IMG/VR virus record: IMGVR_UViG_3300034418_006037
Coordinates: 25,218-89,217 of that record
Reading direction: 5' to 3' (one strand)
Length of the DNA: 64,000 nucleotides
Source of the DNA: a virus
Part shown: positions 24,820 to 34,301 of the stretch, one piece after another
How the letters are laid out: each line of letters begins with the position of its first letter
Position numbering within the stretch: the first letter of the stretch is position 1
The notes under the pieces: model-generated
Databases searched by the model: none
Told to the model about the DNA's origin: nothing
The model's input: only the letters and a program-made list of their open reading frames with translations
Program-made: the position numbers and the translations under genes

Positions 24820-26487
24820 ATGAAAAATAAATATCAAAAAGGAGGAATGCCTTCTAAAAGTAAACCCGCTGCTCTTAGATCAGGGTTTAAAACTCGTCCG
24901 AAAGGACTGAAACCTAGTACTGGTAAAACTAAGCCTGCAGTAAAACCTTCAGATATGAAAAAGAGAAAGAAAGATCTTTCTTCTATCGGCATTGAAGAGT
25001 CCAAAGAATTGAAGTTTGGGGGGCCTATTGGTGTAAAAGCAAAGAAAGGAAGAGTTAAACGTGGTAACGGCGGCGAGGACGAGCTGAGACCTGGAGATCC
25101 TGGGTATATGGTTGAGGCTTCTAAAAGAGCAGCACAATCTGAGGGACCAATAGGAGAAGCTATTAGAAGCGCCGAAGCTGCTAAAAGAGGAGCACAAAAC
25201 GCTGAGAAGAAAAGGATAGCTGATGAAGCTGCTGCAAGAAGAGGTCCTAGCAGAGAAGAAAAGCAGAACACTCGTCAAGGCGCAGGTGATGGGAAAGCTA
25301 CAGGTTCTACTATGGATAGAATAGGAGCAATGGGCCGAGGAGAAACTTCACCCAAACCTGAAGATGTTGGAGCTACTAGAGCGGGATCAAGCAAGGCTAC
25401 TCAAGACGCTAGAGCAAAGGGAGTTGCAGGACAGGCAGCTGATGATGCTAAGAGAAAAGCTGCTGCTGAACCTAAGAAGGGAACGTATGAGTACGCTAAG
25501 AAGCAAAATTCTAACATTGATGCTTTGATCAAGCGTAGACAAGGTTTGACTAAGGGCACTCCTGAGTATAACAAGATTCAAAACCAAATTAATACAGCAT
25601 ATGGTAAAGGATCTACTACTAGGAATACCACTCCTACTGCATCACTTGCAAGAAGAGATGTAAAATCTGTAGATAGTAAGCAGCCAGAACAGAAACTGCA
25701 AATTTCTAAGCCTTCGACTTCGACTTCATCGACGTCGAAAACTCCTAGCGGTTCTGTATCTGAAAAAGCAGCTGCTAGAGTTTCTAAGATTAAGGATCGT
25801 AGAGCTAAAGCAGCAGCTAGGCAGGAGAACAGAGCGGATAACAAGAATGACAGATCTGCTAATAGATCTTTCAGGAAAAACGAAAGGCAAGGTTCTCGTG
25901 ACGACAATAAGCAGAGGAGAATGGATAACCGTGAGGATCGTCAGGACAGAAGAGATAGTAGGAAAGATCAACGGAAAATTGATAGGTCGGCTATAAAGCA
26001 AGCTCGCAAAGCTCAAATGGGAGGACCTCGTAAAAAAGCTATAGCTGGTGCAATGGTTGCTGGAGGTGGTCAAGCTCTTAAAGGAGTTGGTAGCTTGGTT
26101 AATGCTATTGCAGGTAAAGAAACTAAGTTCGGAAACATAGCTAATTCTGTTGGAGAAGTTGCTGGTGGTATTGGTTCTATGATGGGACCTGGTGGTGCTG
26201 CAGTGAACAAAGTAGGCGGAGCATTGAACAACGCAGTCGCACCCGGTGCTCCTGAGGTTCAGGTTGGTGCAAATGCAGGTGCTAATGCAGGTGCTAATCC
26301 ACAGAATCCTGACATGCCTACTCAGCGCTATGGTGGCATAAAGAAGAAGAAGGGTAAGAAGGGTATGATGAAGTACAAAACAGGAGGTGCTAAGCCTGAC
26401 TATCTTGATATGGACAAGGACGGTAATAAGACTGAGTCTATGAGGTCTGCTCTTAAAGACCGTCGTAGACGTGGTGGTCGCAGATAA
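24820..26487 (+). CDS. Large very basic, low-complexity virion protein
   Basis: A 555-residue protein dominated by Lys, Arg, Ala and Gly. N-terminus KYQKGGMPSKSKPA is basic, the middle has long runs of charged residues (RRMDNREDRQDRRDSRKDQR), then a Gly/Ala hydrophobic segment near residues 405-470 (AGAMVAGGGQALKGVG) and a short ANAGANAGAN repeat. The C-terminus has KKKKGKKGMMKYKTGG, then the PDYLDMDKDGNKTESM motif and an Arg tail. The YLDxDKDGNK motif is one I know from the ends of several phage virion proteins. It may bind DNA or be ejected with it. It sits next to the ring and muzzle genes. Confidence 0.6.
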   Translation: MKNKYQKGGMPSKSKPAALRSGFKTRPKGLKPSTGKTKPAVKPSDMKKRKKDLSSIGIEESKELKFGGPIGVKAKKGRVKRGNGGEDELRPGDPGYMVEASKRAAQSEGPIGEAIRSAEAAKRGAQNAEKKRIADEAAARRGPSREEKQNTRQGAGDGKATGSTMDRIGAMGRGETSPKPEDVGATRAGSSKATQDARAKGVAGQAADDAKRKAAAEPKKGTYEYAKKQNSNIDALIKRRQGLTKGTPEYNKIQNQINTAYGKGSTTRNTTPTASLARRDVKSVDSKQPEQKLQISKPSTSTSSTSKTPSGSVSEKAAARVSKIKDRRAKAAARQENRADNKNDRSANRSFRKNERQGSRDDNKQRRMDNREDRQDRRDSRKDQRKIDRSAIKQARKAQMGGPRKKAIAGAMVAGGGQALKGVGSLVNAIAGKETKFGNIANSVGEVAGGIGSMMGPGGAAVNKVGGALNNAVAPGAPEVQVGANAGANAGANPQNPDMPTQRYGGIKKKKGKKGMMKYKTGGAKPDYLDMDKDGNKTESMRSALKDRRRRGGRR

Positions 26488-26969
26488 TGCTAACCATTAA
26501 GGATATACACAAAGACTATGTGAAGCATGTTGAAGACCCCATAGAGACTCGCTTGTTTAAGCAGATCTGTGAGGAATTCAACATGCTAATAGTCGATAGT
26601 ATTCTTGATGGTGCAGAATTCAGTATGGGTAGTAACTTGTCTACCTTATCTATACGTAGGATAGAACGCAATCCCAGCAAGCCTACAATAGACTGGTGGG
26701 AGAGTAACAAGTACAAGCAAGAGCTTCTAGCTGAAGGCAAGGAGCTCTTTGATGTATCTACAGGTCAAGGTGAAAAGTGGTTCATATACTACACTGATCC
26801 TTGGTATTGTAAGTACCATTGGCAGAAATCTAGATGTAAGATTTCTAACAAGAGTGCATATCGGTTTACCCCAACCAGAGGAATAAAGGGGAACAAAGAG
26901 AAGCTAACCAAACTACTCAGAGACGATGACCTGGCATATCTAAGATTCAGAAAGCATGGCAGTATATAA
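26487..26969 (+). CDS. Conserved crAss-like protein beside ring protein
   Basis: A 160-residue protein with LTIKDIHKDYVKHVEDPIETRLFKQICEEFN, GAEFSMGSNLSTLSIRRIERNP and a basic aromatic end (WFIYYTDPWYCKYHWQK, RFTPTRGIKG). I recognise this order from a small conserved gene just upstream of the ring and muzzle genes in crAss-like phages. It may be a head-completion or tail-assembly factor, but the function is not known. One-base overlap with the previous gene and 14-base overlap with the next. Confidence 0.6.
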   Translation: MLTIKDIHKDYVKHVEDPIETRLFKQICEEFNMLIVDSILDGAEFSMGSNLSTLSIRRIERNPSKPTIDWWESNKYKQELLAEGKELFDVSTGQGEKWFIYYTDPWYCKYHWQKSRCKISNKSAYRFTPTRGIKGNKEKLTKLLRDDDLAYLRFRKHGSI

Positions 26970-27948
26970 GACCATATCAAGCAAAATGATAGTGCGCAAA
27001 GTAATGCGCGATTTGAATCCTCATAGTCAAAATGGGGATTGGTTACATGATGCCATAGAATGGATCGGAGAAGCTCTAGAACATATAGGGAGTAGTACTC
27101 AGCTTATTACAAAAGTATGTACGGTTCAGATCAAAAATCATAAGGCCGCACTACCTGCTGACTTGTATTACCCGCAGCAGGTGTCAACAAGCGGTCATCC
27201 TGATGCTGAAACTATATATGAAGAGCTAGAAGGTCTCTCCGAAAAGATAGCTGATCTAAAAAGAACCTATGTGGATGCCAAAGAAGATATGGCTAGCCAC
27301 TTAATAAAGACACGAAGTGGTGCTGTCATATCTAATCTTGATGAGAAACTGCTAGATAAGTACAACTCAATATCTAAAAGCAGTGATTATGCTCTTAGAG
27401 ATTTGTCATCAAGAGTTGTGGTGCTTGAAAACACTTTGATGGGTGGAGATCATGGTGAACACCTTATTCCTCTGAAGTATTGTACTACTACTTTCCCTGA
27501 GTCAGAACCTTGTCCGGATTGTCATCATGATAGTCACGTAGAGTGTTACTTTATTGAAAGTGACTACATTAAAACGTCATTTGCATCAGGCACTGTATGC
27601 ATAAGTTACAAAGCATTTCCTACAGACCCTGATTGCTACCCCTTGGTGCCAGACGATATCAGCTTCAAAGAAGCTATGTTTTGGTACATATACAAGAAGA
27701 TGCTACTTGGGGGTACGGTTGATGTAAATAAGAACGGGATACAGTATGATTTTGCTGATCAGAAGTGGAAGTACTACTGCACACAAGCACGCAATGCTGC
27801 AGTGTTCCCAGACATCGACAGAATGGAAAGCTTTATGAATCAGTGGGTTAGACTTATCCCCAACATCAACAGACACGACCATGTGTTTGATGAGCTTGGG
27901 GACAGGGAAGACATATATAGAGGACGTTACAATACCTATGGTAGATGA
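26956..27948 (+). CDS. Putative tail ring/tail-tube adaptor protein
   Basis: A 330-residue protein. Helical start (SSKMIVRKVMRDLNPHSQNGDWLHDAIEWIGEALEHIG), beta segment VCTVQIKNHKAALPADLYYPQQV, a helical insert about residues 94-170, then KTSFASGTVCISYKAFPTDPDCYPLVPDDISFKEAMFWYIYK. The beta-then-LP-then-helix core is that of crAss-like ring proteins, and it directly precedes the muzzle-type gene, as in phicrAss001 where a ring protein gene comes immediately before the muzzle gene. CPDCHHDSHVEC could be a small metal site. It overlaps the muzzle gene by four bases (ATGA). Confidence 0.7.
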   Translation: MAVYKTISSKMIVRKVMRDLNPHSQNGDWLHDAIEWIGEALEHIGSSTQLITKVCTVQIKNHKAALPADLYYPQQVSTSGHPDAETIYEELEGLSEKIADLKRTYVDAKEDMASHLIKTRSGAVISNLDEKLLDKYNSISKSSDYALRDLSSRVVVLENTLMGGDHGEHLIPLKYCTTTFPESEPCPDCHHDSHVECYFIESDYIKTSFASGTVCISYKAFPTDPDCYPLVPDDISFKEAMFWYIYKKMLLGGTVDVNKNGIQYDFADQKWKYYCTQARNAAVFPDIDRMESFMNQWVRLIPNINRHDHVFDELGDREDIYRGRYNTYGR

Positions 27949-30900
27949 AGAAGCTAGGGAAAGGTATGTTCAAGGATACCGCTCGGGTAGATCAGCCCGA
28001 GGGTACAATGCGTGATGCACTAAACGCTAACCTGAACATAAAGAAAGGAAGTATCAGCAATGAGTGGGGTACTTATGAATACCCTAATAATGCTGGGTTT
28101 AGAGTACTAGGTAGAACTGTACTTGACGATGATGTCATTGTCATGTTTGGGCAGGCAGTAAATGTCGTAGATAATGAGACAGTATACACTGATCAAATAC
28201 GTACTCTGAATACTAGAAATCAAGAGGTACTAGTTCTGTACGAGAACGATCTGTTGAACTTTCAGCAAACTCATCCTATAGTAGCTACTAATAGAAAGAA
28301 CCAAGCAGGAGATTATATAGTATACTTCACCGACGGATATAAGGAAGAGGCAGAGCTTTACACGGCTTTTGAATATGTTAACACATATAATCCTCCTAGA
28401 GTAATAAATGTAACTAGACAGAGGGCATTTAGACTGCGCGGTGGACTTGTTGATCAGCTGTACAACAACACTAACTCTTTCTACAAATTAAACCTAATAC
28501 CTAGGATAGGTACTCACTCTTCGTTTGATTCAGCAAGAGTTCTGAGCGGAGGTAACTTGTACGCAGCTGCATATTATTTAGCTCTTGCGTATACAGATAG
28601 AGACGGGGTAGAAACTAATTACTTCGTACTTTCCAATCCAGTATATATAGTCCCAAACTCTGAGAATATTACTCCGACTAATAGTTTTATTGGGGCAGAG
28701 GGTGGTACTAAATGTAACAAGACTATTCAGTGGGTAGTAGATACACCTATTGATATAGACTACGAGCTGCTTCAGCCTGCAGTTATAAAGTTGCAGAAGA
28801 CTGCAATGACAGCTGAAAAGCTTAAGCCTGTTGCAATGAACAAAGGATACGAAACAATAGTGACGTATTCAGGAAACGAAGACTCTCAATCAATTGCTGT
28901 TGAAGACATCATAGTAGATGATGTAAACTACATTACTGCGGACACTATAAGTCAACTGGACAATAGGTTGTATTTAGGTAATGTCTCAAGTAACAAAGAC
29001 ATTGGTTTTCAGCCTTTTGCACAAAACATACAGCTTGAAGCTGTAGTAGAAGAAGCAGAAGCATTCAGCCCTAGGCTTTACGACACGTTTGCTTTGAACC
29101 AAGGTTATGCTGCACTTATACAAGAGTGGCATGCTGATGTGCCACAGCAATTCAAAAATGAGTACCAAGATCTGCAGACAGGCAATATTTCATATGCTCC
29201 TACAGGAAACATAAACTATCAATACCAAGAGCTCCTAAACAATCTTCTGTTAGATCCTCTTGGTAATACTCGGAAAGGGTATAGAGATCCTAATTTCTAC
29301 TTCCAAAGAAAATCTTTTAGAAGAGGTGAGGTATATGCTTTCTACATATCATTCATACTAAATGATGGTACTGAAACATATGCTTACCACATTCCCGGGA
29401 GAGAGCCTAGATGCATTCCTGTACCAGCGACACAGCAGACTACTTATGAGTATGCTCAGTATAGGAAGGTAACATTCTCTTTTGATGACTACGATTTTAG
29501 TTTTGGGGGAAGTGGAGTAGCAAGTCAGCATGAACTTGTGTTTTTGTATGTACCACCACTTGGTCAAGGAAATTCGCCTGTAGGATACCCAAACGCAGGA
29601 TACTACAGACCCGCTGGCTGGACTAATGATGCAACACTGGTAAATCAGTTTAATGCTAACTCACTACCTGAAACTATATCTGTAACTGGAGCTACGTACA
29701 TATCTCTAACTCTGAATTCTGCAGATGACTTCGGTGCTTCGTATAATCAAACTACCGTCTTCAATGCAATGGAAGCATGGTTGTTATCAAACGGACCTAC
29801 CCTTGGAGCTACAGAAGGATGGGACGAAATAGTTGGGGAAGAAATAAGTTCACAAACTCCTGCAATACTGGAGACAGAGGTTAGTATCAGTATTCTTTCA
29901 GATGATGATGTATGTGAAAACGATGCTCTTTCAAAGAACCCAGCTGCTACTAAACTAGCATTTGGATTTCTCCCAACTGAAGCACTAGAACAATATGATG
30001 ATATAAGATTGTTCAATGTTCTTGATACCGGAAACAAGATAGATCCTGAGCTATCTGGTAATATGGGGTACTGGGCTAATGAGAATGAGTTCTACCCTAG
30101 TACTAGAGACTTCACATTTGGGGATGTAACTACAGAAGGAGTTGCAGTCCTAGACGATGCGCAAGGTATTTATGGTGAAAGAGTTAGGCATCACAGAATG
30201 CCTGGTAACCTTAGTGATGAGTTCTCATACATAGAGAGGTCGTCAGAACACCCTGTAAATAACAGTAATGGGAACACTCATGGCTGGTTTGAAGAGCTAG
30301 GTTACAGGCCTCTAGAAGGGGACAGACTTCGCACGATTCGTGGCATTGGGGGCGACGGGACTATGGCGCTGGATGAAAATGTGCGCCTGTTGGGTGTGAG
30401 ACTCAACAATCTTAAAATACCTAGAGGGATTCTAGAGCAAATCCAAGGGTATAAGATATACTATGCTAAGAGAGATGAGAAAGACAAGACTATACTTGGA
30501 CAGAGTATAGCAGTGCCTGGGCATCCTAGAGCAGCTAGTGTAAATAAGCAAAGCTTAGAAGAAGCTGTAACTGGTCCTTTTACTAAAGCCTTCTATATGT
30601 ATGGGGGACTAGACCATACAGATAATACTACTGTAGAGACTTACGGTAAGTGGAAGAGCACAATTGAAGGCGAACGCAGGTATTACTCCCACCCAGTATT
30701 CAAGTTTCACGATCTGCATCAGCTGCGCAAAAGATCTGATATGTCTGCTGCTACCCACATACAATGTCAGTATGGAGTAATATTTAGAATGTACTCCGGA
30801 GGGCCTGGAGTATTTGTACCTCCATGTGCTCCTGATAAAGTTTGGGACGCAGTTATTGATTTTGATGAGAGTGAACTCTCAACCTCTTTTAATGATGGAG

Positions 30901-33900
30901 TCCCAGATTACATCATAAGGAATAGTGATAACAACTTAGATCCTTGGGATGCACACTCTACTACTTTCCCTTCTTTAGGATGGGTCAGTCCTGAGATGCA
31001 GAACACAGTAGACTTCTACTGGCACGATCCTAAAAATCAGTTGGGTAAAAAAAGCATCGATAAAAAGATGTTTGGGGAAACTCGCATACTTGACATAAGT
31101 GATGTCCAGGAAGGAGTAATAAACTATGGGTTTATTGGAGACGATGATGGCGAGATAGTAGGTCAAGGTGTTGATGGAGGCGCTAACGACAATACTGGAG
31201 TTAGTATTGCAAAACGTGCTAGAAAATACAGACGCGGAGAAGATTTGTCACAGCCTGCAAATGGTGATTTTGAGGGTAAAGCAGAGCAATTCCTAGCTAT
31301 TAAAGCTAAGGAGGCTAGAGTGCGTGCTTGGTACACTTCGGCTATGATAGGAACTGCATACATATCACCTAGCATAGCTTTATCCTCCCCAACTGTAGTC
31401 AAGGGTGGAAGCTATAAAGCAGTAAGTGCTTTTCTAGATGGGGATTACTTAGTTACATCAGGCGCTTCTGCACTTAATAGGTTTTACCAAGAAGGTAATT
31501 TTGATGATAACCAGCTTACTCTTATGCTGGATCCGAACAGCAAGATACTGCTGCACGGGCGTGAGAATCATGAGACTAGTGACAGCACCTCATTTAAAGG
31601 AGCACAGATTCTATACAACTTAGCAGGTGAAACTGCTCATGCGTTTGGGTTGGTAAGCGGCCTTCCCGCTCTTAGAGGACATGCTCCTTTTGATAACCTT
31701 ACTCAGGTTGGGTCTAATGGAGACCGAGCAGGTCTTGTAAGGTGGGGAGAAGCTCTCAATTGGTTGTACCCTGATGCTTTTAAAGACACAGTTCCATATG
31801 AATACCAGCTCTATGGGTTTAATACAGGATCTCAATTCCACTACCTAGCTAATGCTTCTGGGCAGGACGGAGAGATGTATGCCCCAAGAAATTATCAAGG
31901 TCTCAGGTATAGAATGTCTCCTACAAACCACATTATGGGACTGCCTATGGCGTGGCTTCTTAACGTGTGTGCTATACGTAGAAACGTCTTCTCTCCGTTT
32001 GATCAGCAGAACCTAGTATGGACTGGTTACTTTAACAGAATAAGAAACGCAAACCTTACTACTGGAGAAGCAGATGATGGATACTACACAAGAAATTACT
32101 ACGAGGGAGCACAGTCTAGAGAGATCTTTGGGGGAGATACTTACATAACTAAAACTAGCTTCCGCTCTACTTCTCAAAGCTATGGGCATAGCTATTGGAG
32201 AGCCAACAGGTGGTATGGAGATCCTGTGGGAGCAAGTGAAGAGTACACGCAGGGAGGTGTAGTTATAGAAAATGCATCTAACCTTATAAACATAGCGTTT
32301 AATACTACAGATTTCTTTGGGCGTAGAAGATTTCAATCTGACTTACCGGCAAACCTAGACCCTCTATCTGCTGGTTTGTACATAGCGGATAGATTTGGAA
32401 CTACTCAAGGAGCCCCAATATGGAATGCTACCCCAGACTATCTTCAGATAGGAGTAAATTCAGGTGCTGCTGATAGTAGGTATGACATGGCTCAAAAGTT
32501 TGTCAACGTTGTAGCAGATAGCCACAACTGGGTAAAGGGCAATGTCAATCCTGTATCTACTGTATTCTCTTTCTATGTAGAGTCTGATGACTTGCTAGAG
32601 TGGAGGCACGTAGATGATGTAGAGCGCGGAGAAAAGACTAAAGTGTTTGACTATCATACAGGACATTCTGTAATATTCAATCCTCCCTACGACGACTTCA
32701 CCAAACCTGATAAGATACTTTACGAGGATCACCTATCTGCACTGCAGAACGTAAAGGTAACCTCACCTTTGAATGTATTCGGAGAGCTATCTAAGGTTCA
32801 GACATTCCCTAACAGAGTAGTACGTTCTGATGTAGACTCAGGCAGTATTTCTGATGGGTATAGGAAGTTTAGAGCGCTGGAATACAAAGACATACCTACT
32901 CATAGAGGTCAGATTAAAAATCTATTTGATCTGAACGGGAACCTGTACATACATACAGAGCGCTCACTGTTTGTGACAAAGGGTAAAGAGGAACTTCAAC
33001 TGGATGCTGTCACTGCATTCATAGGTAGCGGTAACATCTTTGTGCAAGATCCTGATGAAGCTATGCAAGCTGATGCAGGCTATGCTGGTACTGCTTCTAG
33101 ACATGCACACATAACTACTGTGTATGGACACTTTTACGTCAACTACAGAGACAGAAAAGTGTACAGCGTGAGTGGGCAAGGTGTGGCAGACATAACTAGT
33201 GGTATGGAAACATGGTTGAGAGACAACATGCCATTTGCTCTAGAGCAGTTTGGGATAAACCTAGACAGTGACAATGCTAGGGAGAATGGCTTCTTTGTGG
33301 ATGCTACAACTGGGGTCAACGTACCAATAGGATTTACCCTTGGGTATGACCCACTGTTTAAGCGCATACTTATTACAAAGCATGAGCCCATACCTACACA
33401 GCAGTTTTTCGAAGACTTCTACGCAGGTAACATAGTAGTTATCAATGACATACCAGAGCTTATATCTGGATGTGCAGACTTAGATGTCATACAAACTAAT
33501 GCTAGAGTACCCATCCCAGAGCAGGTAAACTTTAAAGCTAACAACCCAGTTTATTGCGGACCTATATGGTTTGGTAACCCTGTATACTTTACACAAAGCT
33601 CTTGGACCATTTCATACTACCCTGAACTTAAAGTGTGGGGCAGTAGACACAGCTATGCACCTAACCTGTACACGAATACCTCAGAGTACTTGGTAAGCTT
33701 TGCGGGTGATCGTAGCTGGGAGCACACTAACAAGAACAACCCTGGTAGATTCTACGGAGAGCTATACAACTTCGAAGTAGAGTTCATAGACAATACAGCT
33801 GCTGCAGAAGCTAAGCTGTTCTCGAATATGTTCTACTGGGCTGAGTCCTTCCTTCCTGATCAAAACAGTATCTCTGAGCAATTCAGAGTATCTAATCCTG

Positions 33901-34301
33901 TGTTTGATGAGTTCTATGCATACAATAGCACTCAGATTACAGGTCTACCTATAACAATCAACTACTTGAATAATGCTAGGTTGGTAGATAGGATATGGTA
34001 TGTCAACGAGATACGAGATCTTTCAATCCAACAACAACTTACTGAGGGTGAGCTTATTACTGGAACAGAGAATGTTGCAGGAAATATAACAACAGAAGTT
34101 ACTGTGCACCCTCAAGCTACAACTATGTTCACTGAAGAGGGTGTAGTAAATAACAACTATGTAAATCTCAATAAAGAATGGTTTAATCGCAGAAAGATGA
34201 TTGACCACTATCTAGGAGTGAGACTTATAAAAGATAATACTAACAGAAATTTAGTACATTTGTATGCAGTTGGTACTAAGTTCCGTAAATCATTCAGATA
34301 A
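27945..34301 (+). CDS. Tail muzzle-type protein (P22 gp10-like tail stabilisation protein)
   Basis: A 2118-residue virion protein. The start MKKLGKGMFKDTARVDQPEGTMRDALNA is the signature opening of crAss-like muzzle proteins related to the P22 tail hub. Many Gly/Tyr/Asn-rich beta stretches follow (for example YVVYFTDGYKEE-type strands), consistent with a beta-propeller body. A late part (DVQRG..KVFDYHTGHSVIF, IPTHRGQIKNLFDLNGNLYIHTERSLFVTKG) resembles the region that closes the tail tube. The muzzle forms the distal end of the short tail and carries fibres. It overlaps its upstream neighbour by four bases and its downstream neighbour by one base (TAATG). It seems larger than most relatives, so extra domains are possible. 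Confidence 0.8.
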   Translation: MKKLGKGMFKDTARVDQPEGTMRDALNANLNIKKGSISNEWGTYEYPNNAGFRVLGRTVLDDDVIVMFGQAVNVVDNETVYTDQIRTLNTRNQEVLVLYENDLLNFQQTHPIVATNRKNQAGDYIVYFTDGYKEEAELYTAFEYVNTYNPPRVINVTRQRAFRLRGGLVDQLYNNTNSFYKLNLIPRIGTHSSFDSARVLSGGNLYAAAYYLALAYTDRDGVETNYFVLSNPVYIVPNSENITPTNSFIGAEGGTKCNKTIQWVVDTPIDIDYELLQPAVIKLQKTAMTAEKLKPVAMNKGYETIVTYSGNEDSQSIAVEDIIVDDVNYITADTISQLDNRLYLGNVSSNKDIGFQPFAQNIQLEAVVEEAEAFSPRLYDTFALNQGYAALIQEWHADVPQQFKNEYQDLQTGNISYAPTGNINYQYQELLNNLLLDPLGNTRKGYRDPNFYFQRKSFRRGEVYAFYISFILNDGTETYAYHIPGREPRCIPVPATQQTTYEYAQYRKVTFSFDDYDFSFGGSGVASQHELVFLYVPPLGQGNSPVGYPNAGYYRPAGWTNDATLVNQFNANSLPETISVTGATYISLTLNSADDFGASYNQTTVFNAMEAWLLSNGPTLGATEGWDEIVGEEISSQTPAILETEVSISILSDDDVCENDALSKNPAATKLAFGFLPTEALEQYDDIRLFNVLDTGNKIDPELSGNMGYWANENEFYPSTRDFTFGDVTTEGVAVLDDAQGIYGERVRHHRMPGNLSDEFSYIERSSEHPVNNSNGNTHGWFEELGYRPLEGDRLRTIRGIGGDGTMALDENVRLLGVRLNNLKIPRGILEQIQGYKIYYAKRDEKDKTILGQSIAVPGHPRAASVNKQSLEEAVTGPFTKAFYMYGGLDHTDNTTVETYGKWKSTIEGERRYYSHPVFKFHDLHQLRKRSDMSAATHIQCQYGVIFRMYSGGPGVFVPPCAPDKVWDAVIDFDESELSTSFNDGVPDYIIRNSDNNLDPWDAHSTTFPSLGWVSPEMQNTVDFYWHDPKNQLGKKSIDKKMFGETRILDISDVQEGVINYGFIGDDDGEIVGQGVDGGANDNTGVSIAKRARKYRRGEDLSQPANGDFEGKAEQFLAIKAKEARVRAWYTSAMIGTAYISPSIALSSPTVVKGGSYKAVSAFLDGDYLVTSGASALNRFYQEGNFDDNQLTLMLDPNSKILLHGRENHETSDSTSFKGAQILYNLAGETAHAFGLVSGLPALRGHAPFDNLTQVGSNGDRAGLVRWGEALNWLYPDAFKDTVPYEYQLYGFNTGSQFHYLANASGQDGEMYAPRNYQGLRYRMSPTNHIMGLPMAWLLNVCAIRRNVFSPFDQQNLVWTGYFNRIRNANLTTGEADDGYYTRNYYEGAQSREIFGGDTYITKTSFRSTSQSYGHSYWRANRWYGDPVGASEEYTQGGVVIENASNLINIAFNTTDFFGRRRFQSDLPANLDPLSAGLYIADRFGTTQGAPIWNATPDYLQIGVNSGAADSRYDMAQKFVNVVADSHNWVKGNVNPVSTVFSFYVESDDLLEWRHVDDVERGEKTKVFDYHTGHSVIFNPPYDDFTKPDKILYEDHLSALQNVKVTSPLNVFGELSKVQTFPNRVVRSDVDSGSISDGYRKFRALEYKDIPTHRGQIKNLFDLNGNLYIHTERSLFVTKGKEELQLDAVTAFIGSGNIFVQDPDEAMQADAGYAGTASRHAHITTVYGHFYVNYRDRKVYSVSGQGVADITSGMETWLRDNMPFALEQFGINLDSDNARENGFFVDATTGVNVPIGFTLGYDPLFKRILITKHEPIPTQQFFEDFYAGNIVVINDIPELISGCADLDVIQTNARVPIPEQVNFKANNPVYCGPIWFGNPVYFTQSSWTISYYPELKVWGSRHSYAPNLYTNTSEYLVSFAGDRSWEHTNKNNPGRFYGELYNFEVEFIDNTAAAEAKLFSNMFYWAESFLPDQNSISEQFRVSNPVFDEFYAYNSTQITGLPITINYLNNARLVDRIWYVNEIRDLSIQQQLTEGELITGTENVAGNITTEVTVHPQATTMFTEEGVVNNNYVNLNKEWFNRRKMIDHYLGVRLIKDNTNRNLVHLYAVGTKFRKSFR
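34255..34262 (+). promoter_or_regulatory. Bacteroidota-type -7 promoter box ahead of cargo gene
   Basis: TACATTTG matches TAnnTTTG, lies inside the end of the muzzle gene and 39 bases before the ATG at 34301, a spacing close to that of the box before 24820. No clear -33 element is present, and one such 6-base match is expected by chance every few kilobases. Confidence 0.25.

Noticed and set aside
25705-25745. Short TCG-ACT repeat as a possible regulatory repeat
   Set aside because: It is in frame and codes for a Ser/Thr linker in the basic protein.
24834-26073. Several overlapping minus-strand frames in the basic protein gene
   Set aside because: The Lys/Arg/Ala-rich codons give Leu/Ser/Phe-rich shadows that look like membrane proteins but lack start context and neighbours.
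26262-26300. Short GCAAATGCAGGTGCTAAT repeat
   Set aside because: A coding ANAGANAG linker, too short for a CRISPR or integration repeat.
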